NCBI GenBank assembly: GCA_021848555.1
Contig: JAJZUN010000012.1
Coordinates: 1 to 16,330, forward strand
DNA length: 16,330 bases
Direction: 5' to 3'
Origin: Pseudomonadota bacterium
GTDB lineage: Bacteria > Pseudomonadota > Gammaproteobacteria > Burkholderiales > SG8-39
The notes beneath the pieces are model-generated. The model was not told the DNA's origin and did no database searches. It was given only the letters and a program-made list of their open reading frames with translations. The position numbers were made by a program, and so were the translations under genes. Numbering within the stretch: the first letter of the stretch is position 1; each line of letters begins with the position of its first letter. This document shows positions 1-6,219 of the stretch, piece by piece.

Positions 1-2
1 GG

Positions 3-65
3 CGCAGCAGCGCCAAGATCGGTGCGGGCAAGTTCAGGCCGTTACGACCGCTGCAACCGGCTTAG
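3..65 (+). CDS. tnpA: 3' end of Tn3-family transposase TnpA (partial, cut by window edge)
   Basis: Frame 3 reads RSSAKIGAGKFRPLRPLQPA and then stops at TAG (63-65). This resembles, from memory, the C-terminal tail of TnpA of the Tn21/Tn501 group. The stop codon lies within the inner end of the terminal inverted repeat at 61-98, the usual arrangement at the tnpA end of this transposon group. TnpA is the DDE transposase that makes cointegrates by replicative transposition. The rest of the gene lies upstream of the window. The identification rests on 20 residues plus the adjoining inverted repeat, which is diagnostic by itself. Confidence 0.75.
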   Translation, partial: RSSAKIGAGKFRPLRPLQPA

Positions 66-98
66 CGTGCTTTATTTTCCGTTTTCTGAGGCGACCCC
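61..98. repeat. Terminal inverted repeat of Tn21-like transposon, tnpA end
   Basis: This 38-bp end matches the reverse complement of 16245-16282 at 36 of 38 positions; the two differences are adjacent, after the outer GGGGTCG. The outer edge (CCCC on this strand) is at 98 and the inner CTTAG at 61, so the transposon body lies to the left, outside the window. Length and sequence agree with the known Tn21-subgroup end. Confidence 0.95.
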
Positions 99-103
99 TA
101 GCG
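99..103. repeat. 5-bp target site duplication TAGCG (left copy)
   Basis: TAGCG directly abuts the outer end of the inverted repeat. An identical TAGCG in the same orientation abuts the other inverted repeat at 16240-16244. Five-bp duplications are what Tn3-family transposition leaves. Confidence 0.9.
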
Positions 104-508
104 GCCCTAGAACCGTTTTTTCTGTTGTCTTTAGGAAATCGGTCGACCCCACCCCTGATAGCGCGCCTGCGGCCTTCCTGGTGGCTTCTGCGGCGGTCGA
201 AAACCTGCCACCGCCCTTTCGGAGTGCTGGCGGTTGGCCTGACTCCTTTTCTGAAGACCGCTTTTTACGGTGGTTGAGAATTGGGGCGGCTTTTTCTTGG
301 CGGCGTGGGTTGAGCTGGGATGGTTTGCTGGGGCACTTGGCGTCCCCGCTTGCGGGGACTCGATAACGGGAGGGGGAGCCGGCTTGCCGGGGGAACCCGA
401 AGGGTGCCCCGCGTAGCGCGTTAAAACGTTAATAAAGATTTGTTAAAAACCGCGCGCGTTGTTAAGGAAGTGAAAACCCGCACCAGCACTGCGTTTGCGG
501 GGAGGAAA
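104..508. other. Non-coding structured region between transposon and origin
   Basis: I see no convincing gene in these 400 bases; an open frame running from 22 to 366 crosses the transposon end and codes for nothing recognisable. Two tight perfect stem-loops occur: GTCCCCGC-TT-GCGGGGAC (342-359) and CCGGC-TT-GCCGG (379-390). The word GCGGCTTTTT (286-295) recurs at 11588 and 11657. The stretch could be origin-flanking or a termination region. Confidence 0.5.
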
Positions 509-846
509 CATCCCCGATAGCCGGTAACGAGCATCCCCGATAGCCGGTAAATCGCATCTCCGATAGCCGGTAAAAACATCCCCGATAGCCGGTTGTGCGT
601 CTTAATGGTGAGGGTAAGCGCTTCAAACATCCCCGATAGCCGGTAAGTTATCCACATTTTCGACCGCAACGCACCTTGGTCGATTTTCTTCGGCACTGAG
701 CAACAACATCAGTAACAAACCGATATAAAAGGTATTTCAGCCACAAATATATGTCTAAAGACCATCCCCGATAGCCGGTAAAAACATCCCCGATAGCCGG
801 TTAACGCCTGAAAGGCAGATTTCTTCAAACATCCCCGATAGCCGGT
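509..846. other. oriV: Iteron-type replication origin (oriV), eight iterons
   Basis: Eight direct copies of the 17-mer CATCCCCGATAGCCGGT start at 509, 532, 555 (one C-to-T change), 577, 628, 763, 785 and 830. The first four are spaced 23, 23 and 22 bp and the pair 763/785 by 22 bp, roughly two helical turns, as expected for co-operative Rep binding on one DNA face. A DnaA box (648-656) follows the fifth copy and an AT-rich stretch (about 700-760) follows that. The last iteron ends on the first base of the repA stop codon, so the origin lies directly downstream of the initiator gene. Iterons beside a Rep gene are the binding sites of that Rep in known theta plasmids; specificity here is inferred. 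Confidence 0.93.
648..656. promoter_or_regulatory. DnaA box in oriV
   Basis: TTATCCACA is a perfect match to the consensus DnaA binding site. It lies 3 bases after the fifth iteron and before the AT-rich region, which fits host DnaA assisting RepA in opening the origin. Confidence 0.85.
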
Positions 847-1793
847 TAACCGACTGCTAATTCGGTGCGTTCGAGGCTTGAGAACCAGGGCGAGAGGTTG
901 AGGCGGACCAGCTCGCGAGAGAGCTTGCCGCTGTTGCGCGTGTAGAAAACCACGTCGGTCGGCTTGACCGCTGTATCGAGCGCCAGGCGGTACTCGGGCA
1001 GGGCATCGGCTTTGATGGTCTGGCGCAGTTCGTCGCGGAATTTGGCACGGCTAACGCGCGTGCCAATCTTTTCGGCCAGTAGGTCGATATTGATTTTCCA
1101 CATAGGTTGATCGCCGCAATGCTTGCGCGCGATCTCGTAGAGCCGGCGCTCGATGGAGCGGGACAGCCGGAAATACGCGTGGTCTAGGGTCAGCACCTCG
1201 TAGTTCATCAGGCCGTTGTAAAGCCATTCGCTAACCGTGACGGAGAATTGCAGAACACGGGAGATGTGGCGCGTAACTTCCTTGCCGCGTTCGTCGGCTT
1301 CTTTGACGGTGCGTTTTTTCTCGTGGCTGATCTTGTAGCCGTCTATCAGGCCGAAACCTTCGGTCTGGATAACGCCGCCGGTCTCGATGTTGGTTTGTAT
1401 CGTGGTGCCACGGAGGCGGTTGAGCAGGTCGACAATGCGCTCGAAAGAGGCGCGGCCGTCGCCGCGCTCGGTGCCGATGAGAAAGTCGCAGCTATCGATA
1501 ACGACGGTGCGGGATGTGGGCATACCCTTGTTTTTGGCTTCGATAAGCTGGCTGGCGATGTAGAGCAGCAAGTCTTTGTCGAAGACTGTAGCAGCGCCAA
1601 CACTCGACGGAATGATTTTGACAATGCGATTGCCGCGCCGGTATTCGCGCGTTTCGAGATCTTTATTCTTGGATAGCGAGAAGATGGGAAATTCCATGCT
1701 GGCCAGATCGTCCTTAAGTGGCCAGTTGGTAATGTCGCAGCGGAACAGATCGCCCTGCCCTGTATCAACCTCGGAAAGCCGTTTTTTCGCCAT
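846..1793 (-). CDS. repA: Plasmid replication initiator protein, RepA/RPA family
   Basis: About 315 residues, a usual length for the 'replication initiator protein A' family of iteron plasmids. Recognisable parts are the YASQLIEAKNKG region, the motif RTVVIDSCDFLIGT, SFERIVDLLNRLRGTTIQTN (winged-helix region) and the SRSIERRLYEIARKHCG segment. The protein should bind the iterons that begin at its own stop codon and recruit the host replisome. The start is uncertain: ATG at 1793 gives MAKKRLSEVD, and an in-frame TTG at 1808 would add five residues. Neither has a good ribosome binding site, so translation is probably coupled to the ribbon-helix-helix gene ending 24 bases upstream. It is third in a parA-parG-repA operon on the minus strand. 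Confidence 0.92.
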   Translation of the reverse strand: MAKKRLSEVDTGQGDLFRCDITNWPLKDDLASMEFPIFSLSKNKDLETREYRRGNRIVKIIPSSVGAATVFDKDLLLYIASQLIEAKNKGMPTSRTVVIDSCDFLIGTERGDGRASFERIVDLLNRLRGTTIQTNIETGGVIQTEGFGLIDGYKISHEKKRTVKEADERGKEVTRHISRVLQFSVTVSEWLYNGLMNYEVLTLDHAYFRLSRSIERRLYEIARKHCGDQPMWKINIDLLAEKIGTRVSRAKFRDELRQTIKADALPEYRLALDTAVKPTDVVFYTRNSGKLSRELVRLNLSPWFSSLERTELAVG

Positions 1794-1810
1794 GTCGCTA
1801 TCGACCAAAT

Positions 1811-1814
1811 GAGT
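1811..1814 (-). promoter_or_regulatory. ACTC operator-like box at the repA start
   Basis: The minus strand reads ACTCATTTGG here. The nine bases ACTCATTTG also occur at 2666-2674 in front of parA. ACTC tetramers are the boxes bound by ParG of plasmid TP228. This copy sits between the ribbon-helix-helix gene and repA, where binding could adjust initiator expression. Regulation is inferred. Confidence 0.4.
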
Positions 1815-1816
1815 TA

Positions 1817-2026
1817 TTACACTTTAGCGGATTTACTCAAAGTTTCATTTACTGCATTCTCAATCAGCGAGCCGAGCGAGATACCGCGCTCGATGGCGGC
1901 CATCTTCCATTGCTTGCGCGTGACCTCGGGAACGTTGATATTGACCCTTACAAGGCTTTGCCGGCCGATTTCGCCAACGGGAACGGTGGGACGCACGGCG
2001 TCCAGTTTTTTGGGCGTCAGAGCCAT
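1817..2026 (-). CDS. parG: ParG-like ribbon-helix-helix centromere-binding protein
   Basis: A 69-residue protein with a flexible basic N-terminus (MALTPKKLDAVRP) and a C-terminal ribbon-helix-helix: strand RQSLVRVNINVPEV, then helices TRKQWKMAAIERG and SLGSLIENAVNETL. Size and layout match ParG/Omega-type partition proteins, which dimerise, bind repeats at the centromere, stimulate the ParA-type ATPase and repress their own operon. Its ATG overlaps the 3' end of parA by 10 bases, so the two are translationally coupled. ACTC boxes in front of parA fit a ParG-type operator. The symbol is by role and position; the sequence is not necessarily close to TP228 ParG. Confidence 0.8.
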   Translation of the reverse strand: MALTPKKLDAVRPTVPVGEIGRQSLVRVNINVPEVTRKQWKMAAIERGISLGSLIENAVNETLSKSAKV

Positions 2027-2652
2027 CCGGCTGTCTCCAGTTCTTTAACGATTAAATCGATTTCGGCCTTTGCTTGGCCGTCGCGGGTTTCGTAAACGCT
2101 CACGCCGTCGGTGAGTGCCTGGGCGTAGCTGACGCGGTTGGAAATGGCGGTATCCAGCATGTCGAGGCCGTATTCATTCCATGCGCCACTGAGGATTTCT
2201 TTTGATAATTTGGTGTTGCCAGAAACGCGAGTCGCCAGAAATGCGGATTCGACATTGCCGCCGAGGTCGCGCTTTCCCTGGATGAGTTTGACGGCGGCGG
2301 CCGATGCCCATACGTCGGCCCCGGATGGCTGCAAGGGGATCAACACCACGTCGGCAATCCGTACCACGTTGGCGGCCATCTTTTCCGCCTTGGCCGGGGT
2401 GTCGATGACGGCAATATCGGCGGCCAGCGTCTTGATGGCGGATAGCAGCATGTCGGGCCGGTCGAGCGCGACGACCGGGGGCAGGTTCGCATCGGGCGGC
2501 GAGGCTTCGCGCCAGTCGCGTGCGGTGCCTTGCGGGTCGGCATCGATCAACACCACGCGCCGCCCGGCGCGGTGCAGCGCGCAAGCGATATTGATTGCGC
2601 AGGTGCTTTTGCCGGCGCCGCCTTTCTCGTTGAGCAGGGCGAGGATTTTCAT
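2017..2652 (-). CDS. parA: ParA/ParF-type partition ATPase
   Basis: 211 residues, the short form of ParA without an N-terminal DNA-binding domain, like ParF. The deviant Walker A motif KGGAGKST is at residues 10-17, the Walker A' segment VVLIDADPQGTARDW at 34-48, and a Walker B-like IAVIDTPA near residue 80. Family members bind ATP and nucleoid DNA and move plasmid copies apart with a centromere-binding partner, here the gene directly downstream. A promoter with a 17-bp spacer lies 36-64 bases upstream. No complete parB is present, which is normal for this class (type Ib). Confidence 0.93.
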   Translation of the reverse strand: MKILALLNEKGGAGKSTCAINIACALHRAGRRVVLIDADPQGTARDWREASPPDANLPPVVALDRPDMLLSAIKTLAADIAVIDTPAKAEKMAANVVRIADVVLIPLQPSGADVWASAAAVKLIQGKRDLGGNVESAFLATRVSGNTKLSKEILSGAWNEYGLDMLDTAISNRVSYAQALTDGVSVYETRDGQAKAEIDLIVKELETAGWL

Positions 2653-2670
2653 TAGTTCATACCATCAAAT

Positions 2671-2716
2671 GAGTAAATGAAGATCTGATAATAATAACTT
2701 AATGAGTAAGCGTCAA
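2671..2716 (-). promoter_or_regulatory. parA-parG-repA promoter with ACTC operator boxes
   Basis: On the minus strand: -35 TTGACG (2711-2716), 17-bp spacer, -10 TATTAT (2688-2693). One ACTC box (2704-2707) lies in the spacer and another (2671-2674) just after the expected start of transcription. Both are followed by ATT in AT-rich DNA, as in ParG operators. This fits autorepression by the ribbon-helix-helix protein and could also be the centromere. The dispersed repeat R1 begins 4 bases upstream of the -35. Confidence 0.75.
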
Positions 2717-2720
2717 CGCG

Positions 2721-2744
2721 AAAAGTCGGCGCTGGCGGGACGGC
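2721..2744 (+). repeat. Dispersed repeat copy R1
   Basis: Full 24-bp form: AAAA, the 19-bp core GTCGGCGCTGGCGGGACGG, then C. It separates the partition promoter (minus strand) from the metal-efflux operon, 33 bases before the first ATG. Confidence 0.95.
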
Positions 2745-2762
2745 AGGCATTCCCGATGTTTC

Positions 2763-2771
2763 TGGTATGAT
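2763..2771 (+). promoter_or_regulatory. Candidate extended -10 promoter of the metal-efflux operon
   Basis: TGGTATGAT is an extended -10 element (TGn plus a one-mismatch TATAAT). No acceptable -35 is seen, which extended -10 promoters can tolerate. Transcription would start at about 2778, the ATG itself, implying a leaderless mRNA; no ribosome binding site precedes that ATG. Confidence 0.45.
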
Positions 2772-2777
2772 TTTCAA

Positions 2778-3131
2778 ATGCGCCGCCTGTTCGCCATTTT
2801 CCTGTTGTTTTTTCTGCCGCTTCAGCTTAGCTGGGCGGCGGTGGGGATTTATTGCCAGCATGAGACGGGCGCCGCCGCCAAGCATTTCGGCCATCACGAT
2901 CACCAGCACAAAGCCGATGCCAGCCACGGCGACCCAACCGATCCCAAGGCATCCGGTGGCATCGACAATGATTGCGGTGCCTGTCATGCCGGTTGTTGTG
3001 CGGCGGTCTTCGGTGAAATCCAGGTTTCAGCCCCGACGGACATGTCAACGGACATCGTTGATTACCGGCATAGCCTGAACACTTCGCCGCATTACCCGCC
3101 CGAACGTCCGAACTGGGCGCCCCTCGCCTGA
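2778..3131 (+). CDS. czcI: CzcI-like small periplasmic protein of metal efflux operon
   Basis: 117 residues. An N-terminal signal peptide (MRRLFAIFLLFFLPLQLSWA) is followed by a mature part rich in potential metal ligands: YCQHE, HFGHHDHQHK and a CGACHAGCC cluster. This resembles CzcI, the small first protein of czc operons, thought to modulate efflux from the periplasm; its biochemical role is not firmly known. It is first in the plus-strand operon, ahead of czcC as in Cupriavidus. There is no Shine-Dalgarno sequence, so the start was chosen because it yields the complete signal peptide; translation may be leaderless. A stem-loop overlaps the stop codon, which could make expression of this gene partly separate from the pump genes. 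Confidence 0.85.
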   Translation: MRRLFAIFLLFFLPLQLSWAAVGIYCQHETGAAAKHFGHHDHQHKADASHGDPTDPKASGGIDNDCGACHAGCCAAVFGEIQVSAPTDMSTDIVDYRHSLNTSPHYPPERPNWAPLA

Positions 3132-3152
3132 TCGGCGAGGCGGGTAATTTTT
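3122..3152 (+). terminator. Stem-loop with T-run after czcI (attenuator or weak terminator)
   Basis: CCTCGCC-TGATC-GGCGAGG (3122-3140) is a perfect 7-bp stem overlapping the czcI stop codon. A run of five T follows at 3148-3152 after a 7-base gap. The gap makes it a weak intrinsic terminator; partial read-through into czcC is likely since no other promoter is evident. Confidence 0.45.
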
Positions 3153-3280
3153 CCCCCCTGTATCCGCAGGTAACGTGACGGCCTGATCCGTTCGTTGCCT
3201 GCCGACCCGACCGGGTCGCGCCTCGCCGATTCCCCCTGTGTTCCTGTGGCCCCTGTGCCCTTTCATCACTGGAGAATCGG

Positions 3281-4534
3281 ATGTATCGGAAATATCGTTA
3301 TCGTTCCCTCTGCCTGGCCATCGGCGGCTTATTGGCGGCCGGCAGTCTATGGGCGCAATCCGCGCCACTCACGCTCAAACAGGCATTCGAGGCGGCGTGG
3401 TCACGCCAACCTGAAGCGCAGTCGCTGACAGCACGCCGCGAGGCCGCCGCAGCGCGTCGGCAAAGCGCCGACAGTTGGACGGCCGAGCCGCCGGCGCTGG
3501 AGCTTTCCGCCAAGACGGACCGGCTCGACAGGAATCAGGGCAACCGCGAATACGTCGCGGGAATCGCCTTGCCTCTGTGGCTGCCCGGCGAACGTTCACG
3601 ATCCGGCGCACTGGCCGATGCCGAATCCAGAGCGACCGCCAGCCGGGCCCTGGCCGCCCAATTACGTACCGCCGCCTCCGTGCGCGAAGCCTGGTGGGCC
3701 TGGCAGCGTGCGCGTGTCGAGAAGGGGCTCGCGCAGGAGCGATTGAACGGCACCCATCAATTGGCATCGGATATCGCTCGGCGCGTCAAGGCGGGCGACC
3801 TCGCTCGCTCCGACCAGCACCAGGCGGATGGCGCTGCGGCAACGGCTGAGGTAACTCTGGCCGAAGCCAACACGGCTTTGGCGACGGCGACACAGCAACT
3901 GCGCGCGTTGATCGGGATGAGCCCGAGTTCCCAGGGCGCCGATATCCCTACCGCTGGCGAACCCGCGCCGACCGTGCCTGTCGATTTTGCCGCACTGGAT
4001 ACTTCGCATCCGGCAGTCGGCGAACTGCTCAACCGCGCCGAGGTCGCCCGGCGGGGTGCCGAACTGGCGGAAGTCCAGACCCGAGCAAACCCGGAATTGA
4101 CGCTCGCCACGACGCGCGACCGTGGCATGTTTGGCGATCCATATCAGCAGACGGTCACTGTCGGCATCCGCTTCCCGTTCGGCTCGGACAGCCGGCACCG
4201 CGCCAAGGCGGGTCTGGCTCGTGCGGAGGCCATCGAGGCAGAAGGGCAATTACGACTCGAACGCGAACGCCTGATCGCCGATCTGGATGCCGCACATGTA
4301 CGGGTCGAGTCCGCCCGGCAACAGCTCGCGGCCGCCGACAAGCGCGCGCAACTGGCGCGTGAATCCCGTGGCTTTTTCGAGAAGTCTTTCCGCCTCGGCG
4401 AAACCGATCTGCCGACGCGCTTGCGCATCGAACTGGAAGCGGCCGAAGCCGAACGTCAGGCCGCGCGTGCGCGCATCGATCTGGCCGCCGCCATTTCCCT
4501 CTTGCGGCAGACCCTCGGTCTGCTCCCCGAATGA
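3281..4534 (+). CDS. czcC: CzcC-like outer membrane channel of RND efflux system (TolC/OEP family)
   Basis: 417 residues, the usual length for the family. A signal peptide ends near WAQSAP (residue 27), then the typical OEP opening LTLKQAFEAAWSRQPEAQ and a repeat pattern of long alanine- and arginine-rich helices (two OEP units). PLWLPGERSRSGALADA and GIRFPFGSDSRHRAKAGLA are the two beta-barrel-linked segments expected in metal-type members. Three such subunits form the outer-membrane tunnel that joins CzcB and CzcA. GGAGA five bases before the ATG supports this start. The next gene begins 17 bases after the stop. Confidence 0.93.
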   Translation: MYRKYRYRSLCLAIGGLLAAGSLWAQSAPLTLKQAFEAAWSRQPEAQSLTARREAAAARRQSADSWTAEPPALELSAKTDRLDRNQGNREYVAGIALPLWLPGERSRSGALADAESRATASRALAAQLRTAASVREAWWAWQRARVEKGLAQERLNGTHQLASDIARRVKAGDLARSDQHQADGAAATAEVTLAEANTALATATQQLRALIGMSPSSQGADIPTAGEPAPTVPVDFAALDTSHPAVGELLNRAEVARRGAELAEVQTRANPELTLATTRDRGMFGDPYQQTVTVGIRFPFGSDSRHRAKAGLARAEAIEAEGQLRLERERLIADLDAAHVRVESARQQLAAADKRAQLARESRGFFEKSFRLGETDLPTRLRIELEAAEAERQAARARIDLAAAISLLRQTLGLLPE

Positions 4535-4551
4535 ATACAAGGAATCCAAGC

Positions 4552-5112
4552 ATGAATCGTTTCAGGAATAGTTTGATTGCCCTGACGGGGGCGATCGGTA
4601 TTGCTCTGTCCGTGACCACATCATGGGCAGGTGAAGGTCACGATCACGACGAAGCCCCGGTCGCCGCCGGCGGACCGGCTTTGCCGCGCTTCACGGCCGA
4701 GTCCGAATTGTTCGAACTGGTTGGGGTGGTCAATGGCAAACAGATCACGCTCTACCTGGATCGCTTCGCGGATGGCAGCCCGGTCAAGGATGCGAAGCTG
4801 GAACTGGAGTTGGGCGGGGTCAAGGTGCCCGTCGAGTCTCATGCCGAAGGCGAATTCGAGGCGACCTTGGCGCAGGACCTCAAGCCCGGCGTCATCGCTG
4901 TTGCCGCGACGGTGATGGCTGGCGCGGAAAGCGACCTGCTGGCCGGGGAGCTTGATCTACACGGTGAAACCACCGTCGCTGAAGCCCATCGCCACGACTG
5001 GAAGGAATATCTCTCCTGGAGCGTTGCTGGTCTCGTGGGACTGGCCCTGCTGATCACTTTCGCGCGCCGTCTGCGCGCTTCACGTCCAACGATGACCAGA
5101 GGTGCCGCATGA
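4552..5112 (+). CDS. His-rich periplasmic protein with C-terminal membrane anchor, in czc operon
   Basis: 186 residues from the ATG preceded by AAGGAA at good spacing; an in-frame ATG at 4531 would overlap the czcC stop but lacks a ribosome binding site. A signal peptide (to about TSWAG) is followed by the ligand-rich GEGHDHDEA, a beta-rich domain (FELVGVVNGKQITLYLDRF and LELELGGVKVPVES), and a C-terminal membrane helix (SWSVAGLVGLALLITFARRL) with a basic tail. The topology is a periplasmic domain anchored in the inner membrane. It lies between czcC and czcB and overlaps czcB by four bases (ATGA), so it is likely a dedicated accessory part of the pump, perhaps presenting metal to CzcB. I do not recognise a named family. 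Confidence 0.85.
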   Translation: MNRFRNSLIALTGAIGIALSVTTSWAGEGHDHDEAPVAAGGPALPRFTAESELFELVGVVNGKQITLYLDRFADGSPVKDAKLELELGGVKVPVESHAEGEFEATLAQDLKPGVIAVAATVMAGAESDLLAGELDLHGETTVAEAHRHDWKEYLSWSVAGLVGLALLITFARRLRASRPTMTRGAA

Positions 5113-6218
5113 GCCCGCGCAAACTGATTCCCGCCGCGAGCCTCGTGCTTGCACTGATCGCCGCCCCCGTCTGGGCGGGTGACGGACACGACCACGGCGA
5201 TGCACCGCCGGCAGCCAACGGCAACGGCCCGCAACGCCTGCCGGATGGCAGCGTCTTTCTACCCAAACCGGCGCAACGTCAGATCGGCGTGCGCACCCTG
5301 TCCGTCGAGGCCGGCGAACTGCCGCGCAGCATCGAACTGGCGGGCAAGACCGTCATGGATCCGAATGCCGGCGGCAAGGTGCAGGCAATGGTTGCGGGAC
5401 GGCTGGAAGCCGGGCCCAAGGGATTTCCAAGCATCGGGCAAAGCGTGCGCAAGGGCGATGTACTGGCGTATGTCGTGCCGGCGAGCGATTCGATCGAACG
5501 CGCGAATCAGGCCGCCTTGCTGGCGGAACTGCACGCGGCGCGCGACCTCGCCGAAAAGCGGCTAGCGCGGCTGAAGGAGCTTGCCGACACGATACCGAAG
5601 AAGGAGATCGAGGCCGCCGAAAGCGAGCTGGCCAGCCTGGCCGGACGCATGGCCGCTGTCGGTGGCGGCTTGAGCAACCGCGATACGCTGGTCGCGCCCG
5701 TAGCAGGTGTCATCGCATCGAGTAACGCGGTCGCGGGTCAGGTGGTGGATGCGCGCGAACTGGTGTTCGAGGTCGTCGATCCGCAACGATTGCGCATCGA
5801 GGCCCTGGCCTACGATGCCGAGCTGGCCGCCGATGTCGCGTCTGCCAGCATTGCCGTCGGCGGCGAGAATGTGCCGCTGGTCTTCATCGGCGCCGCGCAC
5901 AGTCTGCGCGAGCAGGCGCTGCCGCTGATGTTTCGCGGCGAAGGGGTGTCGTTGGGCCGCCTCGCGATGGGGCAAGCGGTGAAGGTATTCGTGCAGACAC
6001 GCAGCAAGGCGCAGGGCATCCGCGTGCCGGCGGCAGCCCTGGCGAAGAACCCGGCGAACCAAACCATCGTCTGGGTCAAGACGGCGCCGGAACGCTTCGA
6101 GCCGCGCACGGTCACGGTCGAGCCGCTGGACGGCGCGCATGTGGCGGCGACGGCCGGCCTGCAGGCGGGGGATCGGGTCGTCACGCAGGGCGCCAGTCTG
6201 GTCAATCAGGTGCGCTGA
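5109..6218 (+). CDS. czcB: CzcB-like periplasmic adaptor (membrane fusion protein) of RND metal efflux
   Basis: 369 residues with a signal peptide ending at VWAGDG and a His/Asp stretch GDGHDHGDA directly after it, echoing the preceding gene. The adaptor order is visible: barrel-sandwich half with GKVQAMVAGRLEA and GQSVRKGDVLAYV, an alpha-hairpin (about 130-180, AALLAELHAARDLAEKRLAR), the second sandwich half DTLVAPVAGVIASSNAVAGQVV, the beta-barrel domain RLRIEALAYDAELAADV, and a membrane-proximal domain with GDRVVTQGASLVNQVR at the end. It should bridge CzcA and CzcC and deliver periplasmic metal to the pump. The ATG overlaps the upstream stop (ATGA), and czcA follows after one base. Confidence 0.93.
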   Translation: MSPRKLIPAASLVLALIAAPVWAGDGHDHGDAPPAANGNGPQRLPDGSVFLPKPAQRQIGVRTLSVEAGELPRSIELAGKTVMDPNAGGKVQAMVAGRLEAGPKGFPSIGQSVRKGDVLAYVVPASDSIERANQAALLAELHAARDLAEKRLARLKELADTIPKKEIEAAESELASLAGRMAAVGGGLSNRDTLVAPVAGVIASSNAVAGQVVDARELVFEVVDPQRLRIEALAYDAELAADVASASIAVGGENVPLVFIGAAHSLREQALPLMFRGEGVSLGRLAMGQAVKVFVQTRSKAQGIRVPAAALAKNPANQTIVWVKTAPERFEPRTVTVEPLDGAHVAATAGLQAGDRVVTQGASLVNQVR

Positions 6219-6219
6219 C

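Noticed and set aside
22..366. 114-aa plus-strand open frame
   Set aside because: It begins inside tnpA in another frame, crosses the transposon end and target duplication, and has no recognisable motif.
421..696. 91-aa minus-strand open frame
   Set aside because: It is the translation of the iterons (repeated YRLSGM) and has no other coding feature.
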